Position numbers and translations under genes: made by a program
Notes under the pieces: generated by a model
What the model was told of the DNA's origin: nothing
The model's database searches: none
The model's input: only the letters and a program-made list of their open reading frames with translations
Shown here: positions 8,214 through 16,729 of the stretch, one piece after another
Numbering within the stretch: the first letter of the stretch is position 1
How the letters are laid out: every line of letters begins with the position of its first letter
NCBI RefSeq assembly: GCF_001701045.1
Contig: NZ_CP016757.1
Location: 186,001-250,000 of the forward strand
Origin: Cloacibacillus porcorum
Lineage (GTDB): Bacteria; Synergistota; Synergistia; Synergistales; Synergistaceae
DNA length: 64,000 bases
Reading direction: 5' to 3'

Positions 8214-9140
8214 TTAAATTTTAGTATCCGTACTCAGTTCTTTTCTCAGCAGCTCATGGCGCAGGCTGCGGTCGCTGACGACGATCTCTTTGGCCCCCGC
8301 CGCCTCCATCGCGGCGAGGATGATACAGGCCCCTCCGAGGATGATGTCGGCTCTTTTCGGCGAAAGTCCCTTTATTTCGCGGCGCTCTTCGTCGGTACAT
8401 TTTGCGTAGAGCGCCGTCTGGCGCATTATCTCTTCCCGCGTGAGGGCGCTTCCATGTATCACGTTGGGGTCGTAGCGATCAAGACCGGCGGCTACGGAGG
8501 CGATCGCGGTGACGTTGCCGCCCGCGCCGATCATCATGGCCGCGCCCGGACTGACGCCCGCCTCGGAGAATTTCCTGGTGAGCGCCGCGATCACGGAGCA
8601 GACCAGCCGTGGGTCGGACGGCGAGCTTTTGAATTTTTCGTCGGTGAGCGTCACCGCGCCCACCGGCACGCTGAACGCTCTCTCTATTTCGCCGCCCGCC
8701 GCGCGCACGAACTCCGTGCTGCCGCCGCCGGTGTCGAAGATTAAGACCTCGCCGCGTAAGGCGCCGTCTATGCTGTTCAGCACCGCGCGGCTGGAGAGCG
8801 CCGCCTCCTCTTCGCCGGAGAGGACGCGCACCTCCGGGCCGCCCGCCGCGCGCACCGTTTCGATGAAGTCTCCGGCGTTTTCCGCCGTGCGCAGCGCCAT
8901 CGTACCGACGCAGACGATCTCCTCCGCCCCCTGCGAGCGGGCGAAATCCGCGAATTTCACGACGGCCTGCGCCGTGCGCGCCATCGCCGCCTCCGAGAGC
9001 CTGCCGTCCTCCCGCATTCCTTCGCCGAGCTTGGTTATCACGTTGACGTCCAAGATAATTTTTATGATGTCTTCCTGTAAACTCTCTCCGATAATGAGCT
9101 TCACCGAGTTGGTTCCGATATCGATTACAGCTTTTTTCAT
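8214..9140 (-). CDS. Ppx/GppA phosphatase family protein
   Basis: 308-aa member of the exopolyphosphatase / guanosine pentaphosphate phosphohydrolase family (ASKHA fold). The phosphate-1 motif is VIDIGTNSVKLIIGE at the N-terminus. The second half has FDTGGGSTEFV and MIGAGGNVTAIASVA nucleotide-binding loops. The short length, without the C-terminal HD domain of long Ppx proteins, is common in anaerobes. It probably hydrolyses polyphosphate or pppGpp. ATG 9140 has AGAGGTG nine bases ahead; an upstream GTG at 9152 overlaps that site. It is divergent from the DHH gene. Confidence 0.92.
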   Translation of the reverse strand: MKKAVIDIGTNSVKLIIGESLQEDIIKIILDVNVITKLGEGMREDGRLSEAAMARTAQAVVKFADFARSQGAEEIVCVGTMALRTAENAGDFIETVRAAGGPEVRVLSGEEEAALSSRAVLNSIDGALRGEVLIFDTGGGSTEFVRAAGGEIERAFSVPVGAVTLTDEKFKSSPSDPRLVCSVIAALTRKFSEAGVSPGAAMMIGAGGNVTAIASVAAGLDRYDPNVIHGSALTREEIMRQTALYAKCTDEERREIKGLSPKRADIILGGACIILAAMEAAGAKEIVVSDRSLRHELLRKELSTDTKI

Positions 9141-9236
9141 CTTTATTGACACCTCTTTGCCTGAATTATATCCCCCGCGGGAACTTTCCGCCGTTATCCC
9201 GCTGTTTTGACCGAAAACTTATTACAGTATTTTTAA

Positions 9237-9265
9237 TTTACATCCACCTCTTTGTGATATATATT
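9237..9265 (+). promoter_or_regulatory. promoter of the DHH phosphoesterase gene
   Basis: TTTACA, a 17-base spacer, TATATT, about 25 bases before ATG 9291. Confidence 0.7.
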
Positions 9266-9290
9266 ATTTACAAAAATCGGGGGAATTACA

Positions 9291-10289
9291 ATGGATAAAC
9301 CTCTTCTTCATATAATCAGCCATACGGATCTCGACGGCGTCGCGGCGGCGGCGCTCGCCTGGCATGTCCATCACCATGACCGCCTCGTGCGTATCTCGCT
9401 CACCGGGTACGGCGATGTTGACATGCTGATTCTTGAGACGCTCGCGGCGGGACAGGAGCCGCTTGTGCTGGACCTCTTCTGCCAGCGCGAGCAGACGGTG
9501 GACGAGATTGACAAACTATGGAACGACGCCCGCCGTCCCTTCCTCTTCGACCACCACAAGAGCACCTTCGAGCGCTACGGCAACCGCAAGTGGGCCGTGA
9601 TCGACACAAATTACTGCGGGGCCCTCGTCTATTGGCGGTGGCTGCGCGAAAACGCGAAGGATGAACGCACGCAGACGGTGCTTGCGGAGCTCGAACCGGT
9701 GATGAAGATCGCCAACGACCGCGACCTATGGCTCGGAGAGATGCCTGAGAGCCGCCTGTGGCAGGCTCTCGTAACGATGTGCGGCCAGTGGGGCATGCTG
9801 GCGCGTCTGATGGACAACCCGCGCGCGGAGCTCTCTCCCGTGGAGCTGGCCGGCGCGGAGGAGTTCACGGAGCGGCAGGAGGCGCGCTTTGCGCTGGCGA
9901 AGGAGCATATCTGGCGCTCCGGCAGCGAATTGGCGTTTGTCTGCGACGGCGTGCTGGAGTACGGCGACGTCTCCGACTTCTGCGGCTTGATCCTTGACCG
10001 CGACGACAATCCGCCCGAGGTTGCGGCGGTGGCCGCGAAGCGCTTCGGCGGCGACTGGGCGGTCTCGATGCGCAGCCGCGACGGCCTCGCGGGGCGGGTG
10101 CTGGCGCTGCTGAAGGACGGCAAGAAGATCCGCGGCGGCGGCCATGGCGACGCCTCCGCGCTCTATTTCCCGCGCAACTACACGCAGGAGCAGATGCGCG
10201 ACTCGATACTGGCGGCGATCAGGGTCGAGAAGGAGCGCAACGCCGCGCCTAAGGTGACGATCGGCGATCTCTTTAAAGGACTTGTATGA
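9291..10289 (+). CDS. DHH-family phosphoesterase
   Basis: 332-aa cytoplasmic hydrolase. HTDLDGVAAA at residues about 11-20 is DHH motif I, and LFDHHKSTFE near 84-93 is the eponymous DHH motif. A C-terminal DHHA1-type GGGHGDASAL glycine motif lies near residue 285. Such proteins act on short oligonucleotides, cyclic-dinucleotide products or other phosphoesters; the exact substrate is unresolved. Its stop overlaps the start of the next gene (ATGA), indicating a two-gene operon. Confidence 0.88.
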   Translation: MDKPLLHIISHTDLDGVAAAALAWHVHHHDRLVRISLTGYGDVDMLILETLAAGQEPLVLDLFCQREQTVDEIDKLWNDARRPFLFDHHKSTFERYGNRKWAVIDTNYCGALVYWRWLRENAKDERTQTVLAELEPVMKIANDRDLWLGEMPESRLWQALVTMCGQWGMLARLMDNPRAELSPVELAGAEEFTERQEARFALAKEHIWRSGSELAFVCDGVLEYGDVSDFCGLILDRDDNPPEVAAVAAKRFGGDWAVSMRSRDGLAGRVLALLKDGKKIRGGGHGDASALYFPRNYTQEQMRDSILAAIRVEKERNAAPKVTIGDLFKGLV

Positions 10290-11395
10290 AAAAATTAAAT
10301 TCTCTCGCGGTGATATACGCCTCCGAGGGGACGGGCCACCGCACGGCGGCCTTTGCCCTCTGCGAGGCCTTTCTCGCCTATAACCCGCAGGGGCGCGTCC
10401 TCTGCTGTGATATTCTGGATTTCGTCCCCGCGTGGCTCAAATATGTCGTTTCGGAGGGTTATGTCGCGATGGCGCGCCATGCGCCGTGGCTGTGGGGGGC
10501 CTTTTACTGGGGCTCAGACCGTCCCGGGGCGCAGTCCCGGGCATTCGAGTGGGCGCACGAAAGACTCTGCCGCCTCTATCTGCCGAGACTGAAAAATCTT
10601 TTCGCCGCGAACGGCACCGAGGCGGCGATATTTACGCACTATTTCGGGGCCTCCGAGCTGGTGAAGATGGAGGCGGGGCGTATCCCAGTCTACTGCGCCG
10701 ATACCGATTTTGAGAGCCATAGCTTCCAGCGCGGCTCGGAGTTCGCCTGGTCCTTCGCGGGCAGCCCGAACGCCGTGCGGCAGCGTCTCGCGGAGGGGAT
10801 ATACAATGTGAGCGACGCCGGCGTACCAATCGCGCAGAAGTTTAAAAACCTTCTTTCAAAAGAAGAGGCGCGGGCTAAGCTCGGCCTGCCGCAGGACGAA
10901 CGGGTGATCCTCGTCAGCGGCGGCGGCATCGGCGCGGGCTCCGTGTTCAAGGCGGCGAAGTCGCTCGCGGCGCTGCGCGGCACGCGCGTCGCCGTAATTT
11001 GCGGCAGCAACGCTAAGCTGTTCGCGCAGATGAAGGGATATTTCCGCTATAAGAAGAACGTGAGGATAGAGGGCTTCGTCTCCAATATGGAGGATTACTA
11101 CGCCGCCGCCGACGCGGCGGTGATGAAGCCCGGCGGGCTTTCCGCCTCCGAGGCGCTCTGCGCGGGGCTGCCGATGCTGCTCATCGACCCCGTGCCGGGA
11201 CAGGAGGAGTTAAATATGGCCTACCTGACGTCAAACGGCGCCGCCTGGCCCCTGCCGCGCCCCTCGCGCGCGGCGGAGAGCGTCGTCGCGCTCTTTGCCG
11301 GAGAGGCCGCGCAGAGGATGAGCGCGGCGGCCAAAGAGCTGGCAAGGCCGGAGGCCGCGGATGAGATAATCGCAAAAATCGCCGGCGAAGAATGA
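10286..11395 (+). CDS. MGDG-synthase/UgtP-like glycosyltransferase
   Basis: 369-aa GT-B fold glycosyltransferase. The N-terminal domain has YASEGTGHRTAAFAL (about 10-24), the MGDG_synth loop. The C-terminal nucleotide-sugar domain has VSGGGIGAGSV and MKPGGLSASEALCAGLPML, as in GT28 enzymes. Family members transfer glucose or galactose to diacylglycerol, or act as MurG-like transferases. It is probably peripheral to the inner membrane and makes a glycolipid. Translationally coupled to the DHH gene. Confidence 0.85.
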   Translation: MKKLNSLAVIYASEGTGHRTAAFALCEAFLAYNPQGRVLCCDILDFVPAWLKYVVSEGYVAMARHAPWLWGAFYWGSDRPGAQSRAFEWAHERLCRLYLPRLKNLFAANGTEAAIFTHYFGASELVKMEAGRIPVYCADTDFESHSFQRGSEFAWSFAGSPNAVRQRLAEGIYNVSDAGVPIAQKFKNLLSKEEARAKLGLPQDERVILVSGGGIGAGSVFKAAKSLAALRGTRVAVICGSNAKLFAQMKGYFRYKKNVRIEGFVSNMEDYYAAADAAVMKPGGLSASEALCAGLPMLLIDPVPGQEELNMAYLTSNGAAWPLPRPSRAAESVVALFAGEAAQRMSAAAKELARPEAADEIIAKIAGEE

Positions 11396-12280
11396 AAAAC
11401 AATGAAATGGTCATGGAAGGTCTGCTTGCAGAGCGCGGAGAAAGAAAATCAATGGTATATATTTTAGTGGGGACGGACTAGATTATAAAAGAGTGCCGGC
11501 TAATGAAATAAATAACGGATACAGCCTTACCTACGGCTTTGAACAACCCCGTTGCCAAAGTTTTTTGAAACAGCGGCGGCGATACCTCTTGAATCTATTA
11601 GCTCAAAATCGCCGTCGATTTTGAGTTGATATACGCTTCAATGTCAGAATACCCTTAAAATAGACAGAACGATATAAAAAATCCGATTCGTTTACCAGAA
11701 GTTCCAAAGCGATCCTATTCTCCTAGGTCGCGCCAGCGGCAAAAACGGCGATGTATGTTTTTCCAGTCACCATAATACGGCAGCAAATCACGCCATGGTC
11801 CATATTTATCATATTTTCTAGTCTGTTCTGGAACGATCTATCCTGGGGTTCTTCCGTCGCCTCTGGTTTCATTATCTTAGTTTTCTCTCAATAATTGCAG
11901 ATTTTCTACGTATATTTTTCCTCATTATTTTTTTGTAAAGCCTTGATATCACCAGATTGTAGTGTCAAAACCATCAAAATTGGGAATAACACTGGCACAA
12001 TAGTGGGCCTGTCGTCTTTAAGACGGTGGGGATGTCTCTGACGGAACAGCTGTGCATCGTTAGTGGAACGATGGTCCTATTGAGGAAAATATCCATCTCT
12101 GACCCCGCATACCGTAGCACATAGCCCAATGATTATGATGCCTTCAAGCTTGTGGCGTATATTATATTGCCATAGCTTGTTCGCTATGGCAATGTGATAT
12201 TCTGGGCTTTTTTCTTTTAACGTTTTTATTTTTAGCCTTACAGTTTCTCGCTAACCACATAAAAAGCAAATACTATTATT
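11396..12280. other. gene-poor A/T-rich spacer with IS remnant and hairpin
   Basis: About 1.1 kb without an intact gene separates the glycosyltransferase from the selenoprotein cluster. It contains a dead IS5-type fragment (11697-11870) and a hairpin ATTGCCATAGC / GCTATGGCAAT at 12166-12193. Base composition drops sharply from the preceding genes, suggesting an old insertion boundary. Confidence 0.7.
11697..11870 (-). pseudogene. IS5-family transposase N-terminal remnant
   Basis: Minus-strand translation gives KYGPWRDLLPYYGDWKNIHR followed by RFCRWRDLGE, a stop, then DRFGTS. This is the conserved N-terminal domain of IS5/IS1031-type transposases, where Trp normally stands at the stop. Another stop lies upstream after GRTPG. 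No start codon, downstream catalytic domain or clear terminal repeats remain. Confidence 0.8.
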
Positions 12281-12281
12281 G

Positions 12282-12309
12282 GGACATTAGTCCTATGGGA
12301 CATCAGTCC
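12282..12309 (+). promoter_or_regulatory. tandem dyad GGAC-N4-GTCC, candidate operator
   Basis: GGACATTAGTCC is repeated as GGACATCAGTCC, start to start 16 bases, ending eight bases before the -35 box. Two phased dyads next to a promoter look like a binding site for a dimeric activator or repressor. The regulator is unknown. Confidence 0.6.
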
Positions 12310-12316
12310 ACATAAA

Positions 12317-12345
12317 TTGACAGTTCCTTAATTCTGTTTTAAAAT
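12317..12345 (+). promoter_or_regulatory. promoter of the UGSC selenoprotein cluster
   Basis: TTGACA, a 17-base spacer, TAAAAT. It leads into a 160-base leader that contains a short ORF with its own AGGAGG and a separate dyad at 12440-12475. Confidence 0.8.
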
Positions 12346-12439
12346 GACACCATCTCAAGGATACATGGTAGTGAACAAAAAGCTGAACTCCTGCAGGACT
12401 TCGAAAGGAGGTAGTGGGTGTCGAAGGGGAAAGCTTAAA

Positions 12440-12475
12440 ATTTAGTAACAGAAATAATGAATCTTGTTACTAAAT
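12440..12475. promoter_or_regulatory. inverted repeat in the leader of the selenoprotein gene
   Basis: Perfect 11-base arms ATTTAGTAACA and TGTTACTAAAT separated by 14 bases, ending 17 bases before the ribosome-binding site AAGGAGG. It could be an RNA hairpin or an operator for a dimeric regulator. Confidence 0.6.
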
Positions 12476-12506
12476 GTGTTATTGATACTTCAAGGAGGTA
12501 TAAGGA

Positions 12507-14225
12507 ATGTCAGTGGAAAAAGCTCAGAATGTCTCAATGACAATAGTGAATCCTGTGGCTAAAGTCGAATCAAAGACTATAACGCCAGCGGCTAGCTTGA
12601 CTAGCCTTGAAGGAAAGAAGATAGCGTTATGGTGGAATGGCAAGGCGAAAGGCGACATAGCATTAAAAACAATAGCGGCTCGCTTGAAAAAAGAGTATAA
12701 CGTTGAGACCGAATTATTTACTCAGGGCTGGCCTCATGGTGATGAAGTATACGATAGAGTAATTGCGGCGGAGTGCCAAGCGGCCATCGCTACCACAGGA
12801 GACTGAGGATCGTGCACAGCATGGCTTACGCGTGACGTAAGTTCCCTAGAAAAACTTGGTATTCCCACCGTAGGAATTGTAGCCAAAGGATTTTTGCCGA
12901 TTAATGCATCGGAATTCAAAACCAGAGGATTACTGAGAGCACGCAGAGCGGTAATGCCTCATCCTTTCACCGAGATGCCGGAGGAAGAAGTTGCTCAGAC
13001 CGGCGAGGCGCTCTATGACGCCGTAGTTTACGGTTTGACTCATGAAGGCGAGCTCCTCTTTCCGCCGAAGAAAAAAGCCGGCGAGGCCGCCGCGTCAGAC
13101 AAGCCGGTAAAAGAAGTTCCTCTGGAACATCAGGTTGAACCGGAGCGTATAACCATCGAGGGATCAGATTATTTTGATTGGGGCTACAACCTCAACCATT
13201 ATTTCCTTAACCACGGCTGGGGAGACGGATTCCCGATAGTTCCTCCCACCGAGGAAGCTGTTAACCGCATGCTGACTGGCACGAAACGTGACCGTAATGA
13301 AGTTATCCTTAAAATGCAGCCTGGCATGGGGTTGGCCACAGTAGAAAAAATTGCAGCCAACTGCGTCATGGCCGGCTGCGAACCCGCACACCTGCCTATA
13401 ATGATATCTATAATTGAAGCTATGGATGTAGAGGAGTTTGTTTTGACCATCCTGGCCCAGTCCACCGGTGCTCACGCCCCCATACTTCTTGTAAACGGAC
13501 CTATTGCCAAACAGATAGGGATGAACAGCGGAGCATGCTGTTTTGGTCCTGGCAAAGATTCGGCGGCAAATACGGCAATCGGAAGAGCAGTGCGCCTCTG
13601 CATGATGAATATCGGCTTTACATACGCCCGTATACGCGATATGGATACGATCGGCTCTCCGATCAAATACAGTTTCTGCGCAGCTGAAAATGAGGCTGAA
13701 AACCCATGGGAACCCTTCAGCGTCGAAAAGGGATTCAAGCCTGGTCAGAATTGCGTTACGGCAATTCCGTGCCAGTCGCTCATGGAAATAGAGGACATGG
13801 AGAGCGACACGCCGGAAACTCTTCTTCGTACCTTCGCTTCCTCAATAGACTCAATGGGCTGGCTCGGTGCGCGTTCATGGCTGGGCTACGTAACACCTCC
13901 GCGTATGAAGGTGGCATTGCTTCTTGCTCCTGACCACGCCAGAATGATTGCCAACGCAGGTTGGTCAAAGTTCGACGTCAAGCAGTATCTCTACGCTAAG
14001 TGCCGCCGTAAGTGGGGGCAGTTCAAACATCAGGTTATCCCGCGCATCGAAAGCAAGATTGTACTTCCCGGATACAGATGGCTAATCAATGCATCGGATG
14101 ATACGATGGTTCCGATGGTAAGAGACTTCGGCTATTTTGACATCGCGGTAGTCGGCGGAGCTGCCGGAAAGTCAGCTGTGAGCCTTGGCCTCGGTTGGCC
14201 CATAACGAAAGAAATTAAGGATTAA
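12507..14225 (+). CDS. UGSC-family selenoprotein (in-frame UGA at 12804-12806)
   Basis: 572-aa protein read through an in-frame TGA at codon 100. The context is TTGD-U-GSCTAW, the U-G-S-C motif. The downstream frame continues without a break to TAA, and the paralogue at 18107-19789 aligns along its whole length with Cys at this position. An N-terminal Rossmann-like region (KKIALWWNGKAKGD) precedes the redox motif. A large C-terminal domain follows with YFLNHGWGDGFPIVPPTEEA and NCVMAGCEPAH. Sec and the following Cys probably form a selenenyl-sulfide redox pair; the substrate is unknown. RBS AAGGAGG. First gene of the SDR/TRAP cluster. Confidence 0.92.
12804..12843 (+). other. candidate bacterial SECIS hairpin
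   Basis: Directly after the UGA, CTTACG (12825-12830), a five-base loop CGTGA and CGTAAG (12836-12841) form a stem extendable by G-U pairs. It lies 18 bases past the UGA, the distance expected for SelB-recognised hairpins inside the coding region. No such hairpin is needed in the Cys paralogue. Confidence 0.75.
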
Positions 14226-14238
14226 CAGGCACTCTGGA

Positions 14239-14322
14239 AATAACATGGTTATTTGCTGGATCTACGGCGATAGGTACCAGAGTTTACTGTCTTCTATGAG
14301 GTCGTTGTGTGGTCATGTTATT
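14239..14322 (+). terminator. weak inverted repeat after the selenoprotein gene
   Basis: AATAACATG and CATGTTATT pair across about 66 bases. The left arm sequence recurs in the terminator after the paralogous gene (19803), so the two genes seem to have been duplicated together with their 3' regions. Here the hairpin has decayed and lacks a T tract. Confidence 0.4.
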
Positions 14323-14406
14323 CTCTGCCGTTCGACAATTGTAAATTCAGTAAATCTTAAAGAAGTATCGCTCGATACTTCTGTAAAAGATTGACAAAGG
14401 GGAAAG

Positions 14407-15174
14407 ATGAACTTGAAATTAGCTGGTAAAGTCGCTGTGGTTTCAGGCGCAGGAGCGGGCATAGGAAAAGCAGCCGCCTGCCTTTATGCCAAGAACGGCG
14501 CAAAGGTTGTAGTGGCAGTAAGGACACTCAGCAAAGGCGAAGAGACGGTAAAGCTGATTAAAGAAGCGGGTGGAGAGGCCATTCTTGTCCATACAGATGT
14601 GTCTAAGCTCACGGATTTGCAGGATATGATAAAGACAGCGGTGGAAAGCTACGGGAGGCTGGATATACTCTTCAGCAATGCTGGCGTGCCGGGCCCCGGA
14701 GGTCTGGATGAAGTTACTGAAGAGGGATGGGATCAGACAGTTGCCGTGAACCTGAGGAGTTGTTTCTTCAGCGCGAAGTACGCTGTCGAGGAAATGAGAA
14801 AGACAGGCGGCGGCGCGATTGTTTTCGATTCCTCAATTGCCGGAAAAGTCGGCTCTCCCATGAGCCCAGTATATTCTGCAACGAAGGGCGGCATAGTTAC
14901 CCTGACAAAATCTTTGGCTCTCTTGCTGGCGCCGGACAATATCAGAGTTAATTGCGTCTGCCCCGGTCCTATTGATACGAAATTTGTTCGTCAGGCATGG
15001 GATCGCGCACCGGATCCGGATGCCGCTCGTCTCTGCAATGTCAGCGGCGTTGCTCTTGGACGTATGGGCTCTCCTGAGGAAGTGGCTAATGCTGTCCTAT
15101 TCCTATCTTCAGATGAGTCTTCTTATGTCACAGGTACGGCTATGGCTGTAGACGGAGGGTATCTTGCTCGTTAG
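14407..15174 (+). CDS. SDR-family NAD(P)-dependent dehydrogenase
   Basis: 255-aa classical short-chain dehydrogenase/reductase. It has the cofactor loop GAGAGIGKAA near residues 14-23, SNAGVPG near 88, the catalytic Ser in FDSSIAG, and YSATKGG (Tyr-x-x-x-Lys) near 157-161. The C-terminal SDESSYVTGTAMAVDGGY is the usual family end. It probably oxidises or reduces a hydroxyl/keto substrate brought in by the adjacent TRAP system. AAAGGGG precedes ATG 14407. Substrate unknown. Confidence 0.93.
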   Translation: MNLKLAGKVAVVSGAGAGIGKAAACLYAKNGAKVVVAVRTLSKGEETVKLIKEAGGEAILVHTDVSKLTDLQDMIKTAVESYGRLDILFSNAGVPGPGGLDEVTEEGWDQTVAVNLRSCFFSAKYAVEEMRKTGGGAIVFDSSIAGKVGSPMSPVYSATKGGIVTLTKSLALLLAPDNIRVNCVCPGPIDTKFVRQAWDRAPDPDAARLCNVSGVALGRMGSPEEVANAVLFLSSDESSYVTGTAMAVDGGYLAR

Positions 15175-15238
15175 CTTTAACAATATGATAGTCATAAAAA
15201 ATTGACTGAATAAACACTGGACTAAGGGGGATATTCTT

Positions 15239-16219
15239 ATGAAAAAATCTTTCGTGCTCTTTTTGACGTTTGTGCTGTCATTAGCCTTTACGGCTTCCGC
15301 TTTCGCCGCGGGCGCTACCGTTTTAAAGGCAGGTCACAGCGCAACCAACAAGGAACCATACCAGCTTGGTCTCGAAGCTTTCGGTAAAAAACTGAAGGAA
15401 ACGACAAACGGCAAGTTTGAGGTTAAGGTCTTCCCGAGCTGCCAGCTTGGAAGCGAAAAGGAAATGACCGAAGGCCTCTTCCTTGGCAACGTTGACATTG
15501 CTACCTCAGCAACAACGGTGGTAACGAATTTCATTCCGGAGTTCATCGTCTACGACCTTCCCTTCCTCTTCAACAGCGATAAGCATTTCTACGAAGCTTC
15601 TGACGGCGCGCCCGGAAAATTCTTTGTAGACGCCTGCGCGAAGAAGGGCATTCGCCTTTTGGCTATCTACGACGCCGGAGTTCGTCACATCGCGTCCAAA
15701 AAGCCCGTCAACAGCATGAAGGATCTGAAAGGGATGAAGATCAGAACTATGCAGTCCCAAATTCATATCGACGCCTTTAACGGATTCGGTGCGAAAGCGA
15801 CTCCTATGGCCTTCAGCGAACAGTTCAGCGCTCTTGAGCAGGGAGTCATTGACGGAGTCGAAGCTTCAAACACCAGCTGCTACAACCAGCAGTTCTACCG
15901 TCCCGCTCCCAACTGGGCTCTCGTTAGCTGGTACCGCTGCGTCACAGCTATGATGATGTCTGAGAAGAAGTTCCAGTCCTATCCGAAGGATGTCCAGAAG
16001 GCTATTCTGGAAGCTGCCGCTTACTCAGCGAAGGTTGAACGCGAGGCCTATGCAAAGAGCGAAAGCGCCAGCCTGGATGCTATGAAAAAGGCCGGAGTCA
16101 ACATCACGAAGCCTGATGTGGCGCCCTTCAAAGAGGTTGCCCAGAAAGTTGCGGATAAGTATATAAAGAAGCCCGAGCTTAAAGAGGTTCTGAAGCAGAT
16201 CCAAGATATGGGTAAATAA
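15239..16219 (+). CDS. dctP: TRAP transporter substrate-binding protein (DctP family)
   Basis: 326-aa periplasmic receptor. The signal peptide (MKKSFVLFLTFVLSLAFTAS) has cleavage near AFA-AG. Family motifs include KAGHSATNKEPYQLG at the N-terminus, LKGMKIRTMQSQIH with the arginine that usually clamps the substrate carboxylate, and EQFSALEQGVIDGVE. The conserved Arg suggests an organic acid ligand, though this is family inference. It starts the DctP-DctQ-DctM module and lies between the two UGSC genes. Confidence 0.95.
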   Translation: MKKSFVLFLTFVLSLAFTASAFAAGATVLKAGHSATNKEPYQLGLEAFGKKLKETTNGKFEVKVFPSCQLGSEKEMTEGLFLGNVDIATSATTVVTNFIPEFIVYDLPFLFNSDKHFYEASDGAPGKFFVDACAKKGIRLLAIYDAGVRHIASKKPVNSMKDLKGMKIRTMQSQIHIDAFNGFGAKATPMAFSEQFSALEQGVIDGVEASNTSCYNQQFYRPAPNWALVSWYRCVTAMMMSEKKFQSYPKDVQKAILEAAAYSAKVEREAYAKSESASLDAMKKAGVNITKPDVAPFKEVAQKVADKYIKKPELKEVLKQIQDMGK

Positions 16220-16228
16220 TCATCTAAG

Positions 16229-16729
16229 ATGATAAATACACTTGAGAAAATTCTTAAAGTCTGTAGGCTGATTGCCAAGACTGGAATAGTAATCACATTA
16301 TCTTACATGGTAATAGCGATACTTCTTCAGATCTTAGGCCGTTACCTGCCGAACGATATGGATATTTCATGGACCGAAGAAAGCGCCAGATTCGCTCAGT
16401 TATGGATGGTTTTCTTTGGAGCCGGAGTCGCGATGCAGCGCAACCTGCATGTCGGCGTTGACGTCCTTACAGGCGTGCTTAAGGGCACAAGTAAAAAAAT
16501 TCTCGTTGTGCTTTGCGGAATATTTGCCGTTGTATTCCTCGTTGTCGCCATATACGGCAGTTTTGATCTGATCGCCGTCGGCGGCTTACAGATATCCGCG
16601 GCGCTGAACATGCCGATGAGCTATGTATATTTCATAATACCCATCGGGCTGTTCTATTGGCTGATTGAATATGTTGTCTTTAACGCGAAACAGCTAAAAT
16701 CAACGACAGATTCGGAGGCGAAAGAATAA
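16229..16729 (+). CDS. dctQ: TRAP transporter small permease (DctQ)
   Basis: 166-aa inner-membrane subunit with four hydrophobic helices and the family segment DISWTEESARFAQLWMVFFG near residues 50-70. It follows dctP by nine bases, and its stop overlaps the ATG of dctM (TAATG), as usual in tripartite TRAP operons. Confidence 0.93.
   Translation: MINTLEKILKVCRLIAKTGIVITLSYMVIAILLQILGRYLPNDMDISWTEESARFAQLWMVFFGAGVAMQRNLHVGVDVLTGVLKGTSKKILVVLCGIFAVVFLVVAIYGSFDLIAVGGLQISAALNMPMSYVYFIIPIGLFYWLIEYVVFNAKQLKSTTDSEAKE

Noticed and set aside
12020-12130. Short ORF beginning MSLTEQLC in the 11.4-12.3 kb spacer
   Set aside because: Short, no ribosome-binding site and no recognised family; probably noise in degraded sequence.
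12804-12806. Treating 12507-12806 and 12894-14225 as two genes or a nonsense pseudogene
   Set aside because: Frame is continuous, the Cys paralogue aligns across the codon, the U-G-S-C motif is intact and a SECIS-like hairpin follows.
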